Positions 1-8,250 of a DNA stretch of 64,000 nucleotides are shown in pieces (the stretch's first letter is position 1; the number at the start of each line of letters is the position of its first letter). The stretch is from contig NZ_CP092831.1 in the NCBI RefSeq assembly GCF_022531965.1, positions 1,578,001-1,642,000 on the forward strand. The letters are read 5' to 3'. The position numbers and the translations under genes were made by a program. Below the pieces are notes generated by a model. The model saw nothing but the letters and a program-made list of their open reading frames with translations. It did no database searches and was not told the origin of the DNA. Origin of the DNA: Paenibacillus peoriae (GTDB lineage: Bacteria; Bacillota; Bacilli; Paenibacillales; Paenibacillaceae).

Positions 1-713
1 ACGCCATGAACCTTCGCTTCTTGTGAAAGATCACCTTGAGCAATTTTTTCGCTATGACGAACCAATTCAGCAATGGGTTTTACAACTTTACGTATCACGA
101 GGGTAGAAATAATTCCGCCCAGCAGGAGTGTTGCCACTGTAATACCTATGCAAATCCATAGAATTTGTTGGGATTTTTCTTGTACGAATCCAACATCTTC
201 GTTCACGCCCAGAACTAAATTACTACCCGATATAGCAAAGAAGGCGGTTTTGTGTACTCCGTACGAATCGCTATAAATTTCACTGATATTCATCTCGCCT
301 TGTTTTGCTTTTTTTACATCCTCTACAGGAATGAGTGCATCCTTGACCTTGTATACTGATTTTACATTCCGTGCGACGACTTCGGCTTTACCATCCTTCA
401 CTACCGCGATATATGCCGATTCTAATTTGAGGGTATCGACTTTGTCCTGCAGATAGGATTCCATCTGTATAGCGGAGCCGGAATCAGAACCGCTTCCTTG
501 CCCGGCCTGAACAGCTAAGGAAATATTGAGATCCTGATATACATTTTTAGCTCCAATTTCTAGTAATTGGTCTACCTGAGGCATGACACTGTTATTAATG
601 ATACTCATGGATATTGCATAGAAACTGATGCTGAACAAAAGGGATGCAAAGAGCTGAATCAGCAAAAACATAATTCGTAATTTCGCGCCAATGGAACGAT
701 TAAAACTCTTCAT
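1..713 (-). CDS. Methyl-accepting chemotaxis protein, N-terminal part (runs off the left edge)
   Basis: A reading frame starts at an ATG (complement of 711-713) behind a GAGGAG ribosome binding site and stays open to base 1. The visible 237 residues begin MKSFNRSIGAKLRIMF. They contain a first membrane helix at about residues 13-35, an extracellular sensor region of about 150 residues, a second helix at about 184-206, and the start of a HAMP domain (KPIAELVRHSEKIAQGDLS). This is the standard order of a transmembrane chemoreceptor; the methylation helices and signalling tip would lie outside the window. The ligand cannot be told from the sensor region. It is transcribed away from its right neighbour, so it probably has its own promoter in 714-1000. 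I am confident of the class and not of the signal it senses. Confidence 0.85.
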   Translation of the reverse strand, partial: MKSFNRSIGAKLRIMFLLIQLFASLLFSISFYAISMSIINNSVMPQVDQLLEIGAKNVYQDLNISLAVQAGQGSGSDSGSAIQMESYLQDKVDTLKLESAYIAVVKDGKAEVVARNVKSVYKVKDALIPVEDVKKAKQGEMNISEIYSDSYGVHKTAFFAISGSNLVLGVNEDVGFVQEKSQQILWICIGITVATLLLGGIISTLVIRKVVKPIAELVRHSEKIAQGDLSQEAKVHG

Positions 714-1214
714 GAAAATTCTCCTCTCACATGATGGTAATAAAGTCAGACGAATTCCCCTGCTTGATGTAGGCCGCTTGTCCAATAAGATGCTAGACAC
801 GCCATGATCTACTTGTTTTCCTCTCCTTGCTTGAAGAAAAGACTGAAAATGTTCGGATTCTATGTATATTTCAGCTGTATTCAAGGAACAAGAATGTGAA
901 AGGGAAGTAATCCATGATTTACTAAAAAGTAGGTTAGACCTATTTTACATAATTAACAGGCGGTTGAATAGTCATATTTGCCCAAAAACAAACAAAAAAT
1001 ATATAACTATGGTCTTAGGTGTTTAGATGTAAGTTTGATGTAAATTATCAGGTGCATAAAAACGAATAGATTACTCCTTCTATAAAACTATTGTAAAAAA
1101 GAAGTAATATAAGTAGCATAAGGAATACCGCTTTTACGACAATATTCTTCTAAGCTTGGTTTGGTAAGTTCGAAAGTGGTCTTCAATATACATATAAAAG
1201 GGGAAAAGGTAGTT
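714..1214. other. Divergent intergenic region with no gene
   Basis: About 500 AT-rich bases separate the leftward chemoreceptor from the rightward PTS permease. Both promoters must lie here, but I could not assign a convincing -35/-10 pair to either gene. No conserved open frame, RNA motif or strong hairpin was seen. Confidence 0.5.
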
Positions 1215-2450
1215 ATGAATGGAGATTTACTTTCCAAAGAAATGATTTCGCAGGTCAGAGGCGAAGATGAACTAGAGCCGACTTCCGGTAGTAACAGAGC
1301 TGCTGCAGGGGGAAATCCGATAAGTCGTCTATTAGATTATGTATCAGGCGTATTCACTCCGATCTTGCCGGCAATGATTGGGGCAGGAATGATCAAGGTA
1401 ATTATATTAGTTTTAATGTCCTTCGGTTTATTGTTGTCTGATCCGCAGGTATATACTATTTTAATGGCTATCAGCGATGGGGTGTATTACTTTCTACCTA
1501 TTTTTGTTGCGGCAAGTGCGGCAAGAAGGCTGCGCAGCAATGTATTTGTTGCGGCAGCCATCGCAGTATCCGTATTCCATCCCCAACTAACAAGTTTATT
1601 CCAGTCAAGTGAGGAGGTACGTTTTGCTGGTCTGTCAGTTATAGACCCACAAGCTGCTTCATCTATAGTACTCATACTTGTTGTCGTTTGGATAGCATCG
1701 TGTGTCGAAAGATGGTTAGACAGGTATACCCCTTATTCACTTAAATTATTGGTTGTCCCGACTTTGACACTGATAATCACTATACCTTTGATGGTGTTCG
1801 CTTTCGGGCCACTGTGGAGTTATCTCGGCCAACATGTATCGGATGGACTAGGCTGGTTGTTTGACAATGCAGAAGTGTTTACAGGGTTGTTGCTCGGAGG
1901 CGCGATGTCTTGGCTTATTATTGCAGGCATGCAATATATAATGCTACCGATTATGATCAGCTCGCTTACAACATTGGGTTACGACCATATTTTTCCCGTG
2001 GTCATTGCAGCGGCTTTCGCTCAGGCTGGCGCAACATTTGGCGTATGTGTTAAATCCAAAAATCCCAAAGTCAAAACGCTGGCTGCGTCCACAGGTTTGT
2101 TAGCCATGCTGGGAATCATTGAACCGGCCATGTATGGTGTCAATATCCGTTTCAAAAAACCGTTAATAGCAGTTATGATTGGTGGAGCCGTTGGTGGGGC
2201 TTGTATGTGTTTGTTTAAAACAGAGCTTACTGCTATTGGTACGTCTGCTGGGCTGCTCAGCTTACCTTTATTTTCTGAACCCACGCTTGTGTACGGTATT
2301 GTGGGTATACTGATTTCGTTTGTTACGGCTGGCGTAATTACGTATTTTATGGGCTTTGTGGATGAAAAAGATGAGCATTCGCAAGTAGTATCTACATCTG
2401 GCATGAATGCTTCTCCGAACTCGGTTGTGGAAAAGAGCCCCGGCAGCTAA
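1215..2450 (+). CDS. PTS system EIIC permease (glucose/beta-glucoside family) with a deleted EIIB domain
   Basis: This 411-residue membrane protein matches the EIIC domain of glucose/beta-glucoside PTS permeases. It has the entry motif of the family (DYVSGVFTPILPAMIGAGMI) near residue 41, about ten hydrophobic segments, and the conserved LGIIEPAMYGV stretch near residue 300 that contributes to sugar binding. In this family an EIIB domain of about 80 residues with a phosphorylated Cys normally precedes EIIC. Here only its first helix seems to remain (LLSKEMISQVRGEDELE, residues 5-21), joined to a short linker, and there is no Cys in a C-x-T-R-L-R context. No EIIA domain follows and no glycosidase is adjacent. 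I chose the ATG at 1215 because AAGGGGAAAAGG precedes it; an in-frame TTG at 1161 has no good site. It may be a partnerless permease, may use an EIIB encoded elsewhere, or may act as a sensor. Confidence 0.8.
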   Translation: MNGDLLSKEMISQVRGEDELEPTSGSNRAAAGGNPISRLLDYVSGVFTPILPAMIGAGMIKVIILVLMSFGLLLSDPQVYTILMAISDGVYYFLPIFVAASAARRLRSNVFVAAAIAVSVFHPQLTSLFQSSEEVRFAGLSVIDPQAASSIVLILVVVWIASCVERWLDRYTPYSLKLLVVPTLTLIITIPLMVFAFGPLWSYLGQHVSDGLGWLFDNAEVFTGLLLGGAMSWLIIAGMQYIMLPIMISSLTTLGYDHIFPVVIAAAFAQAGATFGVCVKSKNPKVKTLAASTGLLAMLGIIEPAMYGVNIRFKKPLIAVMIGGAVGGACMCLFKTELTAIGTSAGLLSLPLFSEPTLVYGIVGILISFVTAGVITYFMGFVDEKDEHSQVVSTSGMNASPNSVVEKSPGS

Positions 2451-2478
2451 ATCGAATACGTGTCGTTGTGTCAGGATA

Positions 2479-2526
2479 ACAAACAGCAAGCCTTCATCTT
2501 ACGAAGGCTTGCTGTTTGTCATTTTG
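2479..2526 (+). terminator. Terminator hairpin after the EIIC gene
   Basis: A 17-bp perfect stem (2479-2495 with 2503-2519, loop of 7) is followed by CATTTTG. The T tract is short, but the stem is strong and lies 28 bases after the stop codon. Confidence 0.65.
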
Positions 2527-2666
2527 ATAAATCTAAGGCTGGAGCAGATTTATTATTTTTATTTCAATAAAACCTACAAAAATAGTTGGCTTTGTGATAT
2601 AGTAATCTTCGGATTGAAGGGTCACTTTAGAAAACATCTTACGTTGAAGTTTGGAGGAAATGATAT

Positions 2667-4064
2667 ATGGATACCTTCTTTATTATTTTGAATGTCATCG
2701 TGCTGCTTGCACTGCTCGGCGTGTTGGTCTGGATGCAGAAAAAGCACATCTCCTTTACAAAAAGGGTATTTGCCGCACTTGGCTTCGGACTGATCTACGG
2801 GGCTATTCTACAATATGCCTATGGGGCAGGCTCAGAGGTCATTACAAAATCAGTTGATTGGTTCAACCTCGCAGGTAATGGTTATGTCCGTTTGCTGCAA
2901 ATGGTCGTTATTCCGCTTATCATGGTGTCGATTATTTCGGCTATTATGAATTTGAAGGGAAGACAGAACCTTGGCAAAATCAGCGTGTCCATTATTGCAG
3001 TACTACTGATTACAACGGCAATTGCTGCTTCAGTGAGTATTGTAACCAGTCTGTCATTTGATTTAAAGGCCATTGAGATTCAAGGTGGAGAAAAGGAACA
3101 AGCACAGGGCTTGAAGATGGAAGAGCGCCTTGGAACAGTTCAGGACATGACCATTCCACAGCAGGTGCTGGAATTTATTCCTTCAAATCCTTTTGAGGAT
3201 ATGACGGGAGCACGTCGTACGTCGACGCTGGCGGTGGTTATTTTCTCGGCTTTTATCGGGGTGGCTGTGCTCGGATTGGATCGTAAAAAACCGGAACAGG
3301 CGCAAACCTTCCGTAAAGTGATCGATGCAGTGTACGCTGTAGTGATGCGGATTGTAACGCTGGTGCTGAGATTGACACCTTACGGTATTTTAGCACTGAT
3401 CACTAAAGTAGTAGCTACGACCAATCCAGATGAAATTTTGAAGCTAATCAAGTTTGTGCTCGCTTCTTATGTGGCTTTGTTGGTCATGTTTATCATTCAT
3501 CTTATTTTGCTGGCCTTGTTCGGCTATAATCCGGTGACGTATGTGAAAAAGGTATTGCCTACACTGGTTTTTGCTTTTACTTCTCGTTCCAGTGCGGCGA
3601 CCATTCCGTTAAATGTTGAAACACAAACGAAAAAGCTGGGTGTGTCCGACGGCATCGCGAATCTGTCTGCGACCTTGGGAGCGACTATTGGACAAAACGG
3701 CTGTGCTGGTATTTATCCGGCAATGCTGGCGGTTATGATTGCTCCAACCGTGGGTATTGATCCAACGAGCTGGGATTTTATCCTCACGCTGATTCTGGTC
3801 GTTACGGTCAGCTCGTTCGGCGTGGCGGGTGTAGGCGGTGGTGCCACTTTCGCTTCCCTGATCGTGCTTTCCACCATGAATCTTCCAGTGGCATTGGCAG
3901 GATTGCTCATCTCAGTCGAACCGTTGATTGATATGGGTCGCACAGCGTTAAATGTCAATGATTCTATTACCGCAGGTCTCATTTCAGGCAAGGTGCTCAA
4001 AGAGAACGATCAAGACGTGTTCAACAATCAAGGTATGGATTTGGATGCAACGGCGCACTCTTAA
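2667..4064 (+). CDS. tcyP: L-cystine uptake symporter TcyP
   Basis: This 465-residue integral membrane protein belongs to the dicarboxylate/amino acid:cation symporter family and matches the length and sequence character of B. subtilis TcyP (about 463 residues), a sodium- or proton-coupled cystine importer. Visible family features are the N-terminal helix followed by KKHISFTKRVFAALGFG, the serine-rich reentrant loop AFTSRSSAATIPLN near residue 310, the GATIGQNGCAGIYPAM segment near 335, and the substrate-site region around VGGGATFASL and MGRTALNVNDS. The ATG at 2667 has TTGGAGGAAA at the correct distance. The gene stands alone between two terminators. I saw no T-box or S-box upstream, so a link to cysteine control is not visible here. 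Related glutamate and serine symporters are the alternative, but the segment order and C-terminus fit TcyP better. Confidence 0.9.
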   Translation: MDTFFIILNVIVLLALLGVLVWMQKKHISFTKRVFAALGFGLIYGAILQYAYGAGSEVITKSVDWFNLAGNGYVRLLQMVVIPLIMVSIISAIMNLKGRQNLGKISVSIIAVLLITTAIAASVSIVTSLSFDLKAIEIQGGEKEQAQGLKMEERLGTVQDMTIPQQVLEFIPSNPFEDMTGARRTSTLAVVIFSAFIGVAVLGLDRKKPEQAQTFRKVIDAVYAVVMRIVTLVLRLTPYGILALITKVVATTNPDEILKLIKFVLASYVALLVMFIIHLILLALFGYNPVTYVKKVLPTLVFAFTSRSSAATIPLNVETQTKKLGVSDGIANLSATLGATIGQNGCAGIYPAMLAVMIAPTVGIDPTSWDFILTLILVVTVSSFGVAGVGGGATFASLIVLSTMNLPVALAGLLISVEPLIDMGRTALNVNDSITAGLISGKVLKENDQDVFNNQGMDLDATAHS

Positions 4065-4150
4065 GTAAAAGATAGACAAGATGGTGTAAACTACAGTCTC
4101 ATATCGCATCTATCGCATATGTAACACATGCACTGTGCACCTCAATACTC

Positions 4151-4184
4151 AGAGTCGACCTTAAGGTCGGCTCTTTATATTAGG
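4151..4184 (+). terminator. Rho-independent terminator after tcyP
   Basis: The arms AGAGTCGACC and GGTCGGCTCT pair around a TTAA loop (one G-U pair) and are followed by TTTATATT. Confidence 0.75.
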
Positions 4185-4267
4185 CTTAGGACAGTGTGAA
4201 TTATAGCTGTTCACGAATCCTAATCTATGATACATTAAAATAATGTTTTTCCGGCTTGCTTCGGATG

Positions 4268-4310
4268 AACCGCGGTTCGCAACCATCCCGCGCTATCAAA
4301 ACTAGGAGGA
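4268..4310 (+). promoter_or_regulatory. preQ1-I riboswitch overlapping the ribosome binding site of the queuosine-precursor transporter
   Basis: The bases from 4271 read CGCGGTTCGCAACCATC, then CCGCG at 4288-4292, then CTATCAAAACTAGGAGG. This fits the class I preQ1 aptamer: a 5-bp P1 stem (CGCGG with CCGCG), a GTTC-type loop entry, and an A-rich tail ending in ACTA that folds back to make the pseudoknot. The tail merges with the AGGAGG of the next gene at 4304-4309, so ligand binding would hide the ribosome binding site. The downstream gene is a preQ1/preQ0-type transporter, the expected partner. Only the motif has been seen; no covariance model was run. Confidence 0.85.
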
Positions 4311-4314
4311 TTTT

Positions 4315-5013
4315 ATGTTTAATCTTTTATGGGGGGCAGCTTTTGTCCTCGTCAATTTTATGTTCTTTTTGTTATGTTTTCGGTTGTTCGGTAAAAAAGG
4401 GCTGTACGCCTGGATTGGTGTTGCTACTGTACTAGCTAACATTCAGGTAACCAAAACGATTGATCTGGTCGGCATTACCACGACATTGGGAAATACGATG
4501 TATGTTTCTATGTATATGGCCAGCGACTTGCTGAATGAAAAATATGGGCCTAAAGAGGCGCGTAAAGCTGTGTGGTTCGGCTTTTTCACTCTGATTATGA
4601 CGACGGTCACGATGCAAATGGTGCTGCAATTCGAGCCTACTGCAACGGATTTTGCCCAGACCCCGATGCAACAGCTGTTTGGATTGTTGCCAAGGCTTGC
4701 GCTGGCCAGCTTGACAGCCTATGCAGTTAGTCAATTGCTGGACGTGCGTCTGTACGCCTGGATTCGCAAGTTTTTCCCGGAACGTCATCAGCTCTGGATT
4801 CGCGGCAATGGCAGCACGATGATCAGCTCGTTTATAGATACGCTCATTTTCTGTACTATTGCCTTTTACGGTTATGCGTGGGGGATATGGATCGAGATAT
4901 TATTCACCACCTACATTTTAAAATTTGTACTGACCGCGGCGGGTACACCCATTTTGTACATTGCACGCAATTTCCGCTTTATAGAAGAGGAGGGGCAAAC
5001 CCTAAAGCCATGA
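4315..5013 (+). CDS. yhhQ: Queuosine precursor transporter, YhhQ/VUT family
   Basis: This 232-residue protein has five to six hydrophobic segments and matches the VUT (vitamin uptake transporter) family, which imports 7-deazaguanine precursors of the tRNA base queuosine. Typical stretches are NIQVTKTIDLVGITTTLGNT at residues 42-61, the acidic DLLNEKYGPKEARKAV loop after it, and LRYGN-like RGNGSTMISSFIDTLIF near 162, where the family keeps an Asp within a helix. The ATG at 4315 follows AGGAGG, which lies inside the preQ1-I riboswitch tail. Function and regulation therefore agree: uptake is shut off when preQ1 is plentiful. The last codons lie inside the terminator stem. The gene is monocistronic and no queuosine synthesis genes are nearby, which fits a salvage role. 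Confidence 0.9.
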   Translation: MFNLLWGAAFVLVNFMFFLLCFRLFGKKGLYAWIGVATVLANIQVTKTIDLVGITTTLGNTMYVSMYMASDLLNEKYGPKEARKAVWFGFFTLIMTTVTMQMVLQFEPTATDFAQTPMQQLFGLLPRLALASLTAYAVSQLLDVRLYAWIRKFFPERHQLWIRGNGSTMISSFIDTLIFCTIAFYGYAWGIWIEILFTTYILKFVLTAAGTPILYIARNFRFIEEEGQTLKP

Positions 5014-5038
5014 TGGCTGGGGTTACCCCTCCTTTTTT
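4989..5038 (+). terminator. Terminator whose stem begins inside the yhhQ coding sequence
   Basis: GGAGGGG at 4989-4995 pairs with CCCCTCC at 5026-5032, with further pairing inside (AGCCA/TGGCT around the TGA stop at 5011), followed by six T. The stop codon sits in the apical loop. It may also serve the convergent peptidase gene that ends at 5070. Confidence 0.8.
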
Positions 5039-5069
5039 CTGCTTTTTATATAATGAATAGCAAATGGAT

Positions 5070-6158
5070 TTATCCGAGCACTGTCAGTTCTTTTGGAAAA
5101 GAGGTAAGCACTTCAACACCATCAGAGGTGACCAGAACGTCATCTTCAATCCGCACACCGCCGAGGCCTGGCACATAGATGCCGGGTTCGATTGTGAACA
5201 CGAAGCCTTCATGAAGCAGATCGCTATTGCCTCCGTGTACAGATGGATATTCGTGAACACTCATGCCAAGGCCGTGTCCAACTCGATGGTTAAAGGCAGG
5301 GCCATATCCAGCGGATTCAACAACAGCCCGTGCTGCCTGATCTACGGATGCGCAGGAAACTCCCGGGCGAATGGCGGCAATTCCCGCTTCGTTCGAGCGA
5401 AGAACTGTATTATAAATCGTTTCCAGCTCAGCCGATAGCTTTCCAAAAGCAAAAGTACGCGTAATATCCGAAGCATAACCATCGGAGTATACGCCCATAT
5501 CAAACATGAGCAGATCGCCGTATTGCAGCTTGCGGGTGCCCGGAACACCATGAGGCAAGGCTGTTTTGGGTCCAGACAGCACTGTTGTGTCAAAAGACGG
5601 ACCATCTGCGCCGATTTTTTTCATCTGGTATTCGATTTCGGCCACCAGCTCGACTTCCGTCACCCCTTCACGCACATGGGTGAGACCGTGACGAAGGGCA
5701 TCTTCTACCAAACGAGCTGCATGTTTCAGACGTTGTACTTCCTCAGGAGTTTTTCTCACACGCATTTCTTGAAGCACTGGACCCAGGTCCACATATTGAG
5801 CCGCGCCAATGGCAGTATGTAGCTGTTCGTAACGGAGGACGGAGACGTGCTCCTTTTCCAGCGCGAATGCTTTCACACCGGTGCCTGTGCGTTGACGCAG
5901 CAGATCATATGGATTGTCCGTATCGGTGTGGGTGGATATACGAGTCACAGAAGAAGCAGCTTGGGCGGCTTCTGCATCCAGGGCGGGTACGATCAGTTCT
6001 GGTTCTTGGTCCCGAAGCAACACCAGACCAAGAAAACGCTCATGCGGATCACTGGCAAAGCCCGTCAGGTAGTAAATATGTTTAGGATCGGTCACAAGCA
6101 GGCCGTCCCAAGACTGTGACTTCAGTTCATCATACAGTCGGGTTATTTTCTCATTCAT
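5070..6158 (-). CDS. M24 family Xaa-Pro peptidase
   Basis: This 362-residue cytosolic metallopeptidase should cleave Xaa-Pro bonds in dipeptides or short peptides. It has an N-terminal creatinase-type domain (about residues 1-130) and a C-terminal pita-bread catalytic domain. All five metal ligands can be placed: D220 (MFDMGV), D231 (ASDITRTF), H295 (HRVGHGLGM), E324 (TIEPGIY) and E338 (RIEDDV). The length matches Bacillus YkvY/YqhT-type enzymes. The ATG at 6158 follows AGGAATGAGACTTTATGA, a modest site. It lies 72 bases from the next leftward gene, so the two may share a transcript. Aminopeptidase P and prolidase cannot be told apart by sequence alone here. Confidence 0.9.
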   Translation of the reverse strand: MNEKITRLYDELKSQSWDGLLVTDPKHIYYLTGFASDPHERFLGLVLLRDQEPELIVPALDAEAAQAASSVTRISTHTDTDNPYDLLRQRTGTGVKAFALEKEHVSVLRYEQLHTAIGAAQYVDLGPVLQEMRVRKTPEEVQRLKHAARLVEDALRHGLTHVREGVTEVELVAEIEYQMKKIGADGPSFDTTVLSGPKTALPHGVPGTRKLQYGDLLMFDMGVYSDGYASDITRTFAFGKLSAELETIYNTVLRSNEAGIAAIRPGVSCASVDQAARAVVESAGYGPAFNHRVGHGLGMSVHEYPSVHGGNSDLLHEGFVFTIEPGIYVPGLGGVRIEDDVLVTSDGVEVLTSFPKELTVLG

Positions 6159-6230
6159 AAAGTCTCATTCCTTTCTGCCTATTTATTCATTATAGCTCTT
6201 CATACATCATTATTTATAGCATGGAATGAC

Positions 6231-6959
6231 TTATTCTCTTTCCTGACTTAATGTTTGCAGACGTGCCTGTACATTCTGATCAAAGTAACCACCATGGTAG
6301 CAGAGTACCTTTTCAACATCCAATACAGTCAGTTTATCGAGGCTCTTTAGGGCCAGCGGCATATCCGGCGTAGCCGACTCAGCGGGACCGACCAGTTCAC
6401 CCTCGACTACAAGCAACTCATCTGCTGCCAAAAGTAGCTTTTGTGCGGGCACATACAAGCTGATATGCCCGGGCGTGTGGCCGGGTGTATGTATAATCTG
6501 TATTCCTCCACCATAGGGTAGATGCTCACCGTCCTCAAGAATATGAGCAAAGCGCAAATCTGGCAGGCGGCGAATCAGATCCTCTGCTTGTTGCTTGAGC
6601 GTAGTATCCAACTGATTAATCCGTTCCGGCGTCAACTTCACAAACGGTCGCTCTCCTGTCATATAAGGGACGTCATCCTTATGGGCTAACAGGGCAGTAT
6701 TAGGCAGCAAGTCCAGTAGTGCATGAACATTTCCGATATGGTCAATATCCTGATGTGTTAAAATAATTCTTTTCAGGCGGCTGATATCCTCACCCACATC
6801 TGAAATAGCCTTGCGTAATGGCTCCAATTGGCCGAGCATTCCCGTGTCAATCAGTGTAAGTCCATCCTCATCCTTGAGCAGTACAGGATAAATGGTCGTT
6901 TTTCCAAAAAAAGATTCCATAGGTATTTCCAAAATCAAGAGTTGAGTTCCAATATTCAT
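6231..6959 (-). CDS. MBL-fold metallo-hydrolase
   Basis: This 242-residue protein has the metallo-beta-lactamase fold. The metal-binding motif reads THQDIDH (residues 68-74), so the second His of the usual HxHxDH is Asp, a variant common in one branch of the family. Further ligands are likely H161 in the HTPGHTPGH stretch and D180 in LAADELL. The DTGM motif of strand 4 is at residue 38. The substrate cannot be told: relatives include glyoxalase II-like thioesterases, lactonases and phosphodiesterases. No signal peptide is present. It lies upstream of the M24 peptidase on the same strand, possibly co-transcribed. Confidence 0.85.
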   Translation of the reverse strand: MNIGTQLLILEIPMESFFGKTTIYPVLLKDEDGLTLIDTGMLGQLEPLRKAISDVGEDISRLKRIILTHQDIDHIGNVHALLDLLPNTALLAHKDDVPYMTGERPFVKLTPERINQLDTTLKQQAEDLIRRLPDLRFAHILEDGEHLPYGGGIQIIHTPGHTPGHISLYVPAQKLLLAADELLVVEGELVGPAESATPDMPLALKSLDKLTVLDVEKVLCYHGGYFDQNVQARLQTLSQERE

Positions 6960-7155
6960 ATTAAGCTGCTTCAGAATCCTTGACTCCGAAACATACCTCC
7001 CGTCTCATCGTGTTAAATTGCTTACCTCGTTTTTGTTTTTCCTCAGCTCTATTATAAAACCCTTTGGGACTAATCCGCAAAACAACTCGATATGGCTGAT
7101 CGGGCGCTTGTCTTGTACAATAAATAAATCACACAATAGGAGGCAGATACGAATA

Positions 7156-7668
7156 ATGAATAAGGACCAATCTTTTTCCATTGAATTTGCGCGCAAAGAG
7201 GATCTTCCCGATATTGTGGACATTTATAATTCTACGATCGCAGGACGAATGGTCACGGCAGATCTGGAACCGGTGACAGTGGAGAGTCGAATTCCATGGT
7301 TTGAGGCTCATCAGGAAAATCACCGCCCTTTATGGGTTTTAAAACAAAAGGGTACAATTGCCGGATGGGCCAGCCTTCAGTCCTTTTATGGGCGTCCAGC
7401 TTATAACGGTACAGCAGAAATTAGCATATACGTCCATGAGGATTCTCGTGGAACCGGAACAGGAAGTCGACTGGTACAGCATCTGCTAAATGAATGTCCG
7501 AGACTGGGGATTACAACGTTGTTGGGATTTGTTTTTGGTCATAACGAGCCAAGTATTGGGCTGCTACGGAAGTTTGGTTTTGAGCAATGGGGGTACTATC
7601 CGCGTGTAGCTGTGCTGGATAGCATAGAGCGAGATTTGGCGATATTGGGTAAGCGAGTGGATGAATAA
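7156..7668 (+). CDS. GNAT acetyltransferase, phosphinothricin acetyltransferase-like
   Basis: A protein of 170 residues starting [20 protein letters not shown]. It carries the GNAT fold, with the acetyl-CoA loop in [20 protein letters not shown] (about residues 92-111) and the C-terminal [17 protein letters not shown] signature. The order of motifs and the early [17 protein letters not shown] segment match the Pat/YwnH group, whose members acetylate phosphinothricin or methionine sulfone-like amino acids. I chose the ATG at 7156 because AGGAGG lies at 7138-7143; the frame is open further upstream to 7018 but without a site. It is divergent from the MBL-fold gene. Specificity is inferred. Confidence 0.85.
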   Translation: MNKDQSFSIEFARKEDLPDIVDIYNSTIAGRMVTADLEPVTVESRIPWFEAHQENHRPLWVLKQKGTIAGWASLQSFYGRPAYNGTAEISIYVHEDSRGTGTGSRLVQHLLNECPRLGITTLLGFVFGHNEPSIGLLRKFGFEQWGYYPRVAVLDSIERDLAILGKRVDE

Positions 7669-7707
7669 TAGCTTATGACATATAAATATTCTTTGTAACG
7701 TGTACAG

Positions 7708-7773
7708 AAAAAGGCTGTTTCCAAAATCGTCTCATACACTGCAGATGTACGTGATTGTGGGAGCAGCCTCTTT
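7708..7773. terminator. Possible bidirectional terminator between convergent genes
   Basis: AAAAAGGCTG at 7708-7717 pairs with CAGCCTCTTT at 7764-7773 across an imperfect long stem. It lies between the ends of the GNAT gene and the leftward exporter gene. The stem has mismatches, so the call is tentative. Confidence 0.45.
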
Positions 7774-7795
7774 AACTTTTCTATTTTCATCGCTT

Positions 7796-8230
7796 TTAGC
7801 GCTGTGGTTTAAAACGTATACTGTGAAAAATCTGATTAAGTACCTCTGACAGCACCAAACCGACAGCAATCGCTCCTGCGATCATCAGCGTGCTCATCGC
7901 CAGCTCCAGTGCCTGCGGATAATGTTGTTGTACGAACTGGCGCATGGCATTATAGGCCATTCCCCCTGGAACGAGCGGAATTATGCCTGCGACACTGAAA
8001 ATAATCACAGGCATTTTGTACAGCCGCGCAAAGCCTTGACTGACGATGCCGATGAGGATCGTTGCCAAAAGGCTGGCGCTCACAGGTCCCATGCTGTCCG
8101 TAGTTGAATAATAGACCAGCCAGCCTAGCATACCGACGAAACCGCATTGCAGCAGCGAGCGCCGGGGGGCATGGAAAAGTATGCCGAATGCAGCGGTGGC
8201 AATAAAGCTTGTGAATAATTGTGCAAGCAT
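7796..8230 (-). CDS. Threonine/serine exporter, small ThrE_2 (YjjB-type) subunit
   Basis: This 144-residue membrane protein has about four helices and starts MLAQLFTSFIATAAFG. It matches the C-terminal half of ThrE transporters, which in many Firmicutes and enterobacteria is a separate protein (YjjB, DUF3815). The motif VAGIIPLVPGGMAYNAMRQ is typical of the half-repeat and is mirrored in its partner as VMPLVPGLLITNAIRDL. I chose the ATG at 8230 because GGAGGAG lies 14 bases upstream; the open frame extends further but overlaps the upstream gene. The two genes are 20 bases apart, so they form one operon and one transporter. In E. coli the YjjPB pair exports succinate, so the substrate is uncertain. 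Confidence 0.85.
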   Translation of the reverse strand: MLAQLFTSFIATAAFGILFHAPRRSLLQCGFVGMLGWLVYYSTTDSMGPVSASLLATILIGIVSQGFARLYKMPVIIFSVAGIIPLVPGGMAYNAMRQFVQQHYPQALELAMSTLMIAGAIAVGLVLSEVLNQIFHSIRFKPQR

Positions 8231-8250
8231 AGACTTGAATCTCCTCCGAA

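Noticed and set aside
714..1160. Possible sigma-D promoter for the chemoreceptor gene
   Set aside because: No TAAA-N15-GCCGATAT match was seen on the minus strand.
2407..2691. Open frame after the PTS gene
   Set aside because: It overlaps the PTS gene end, a terminator and the start of tcyP.
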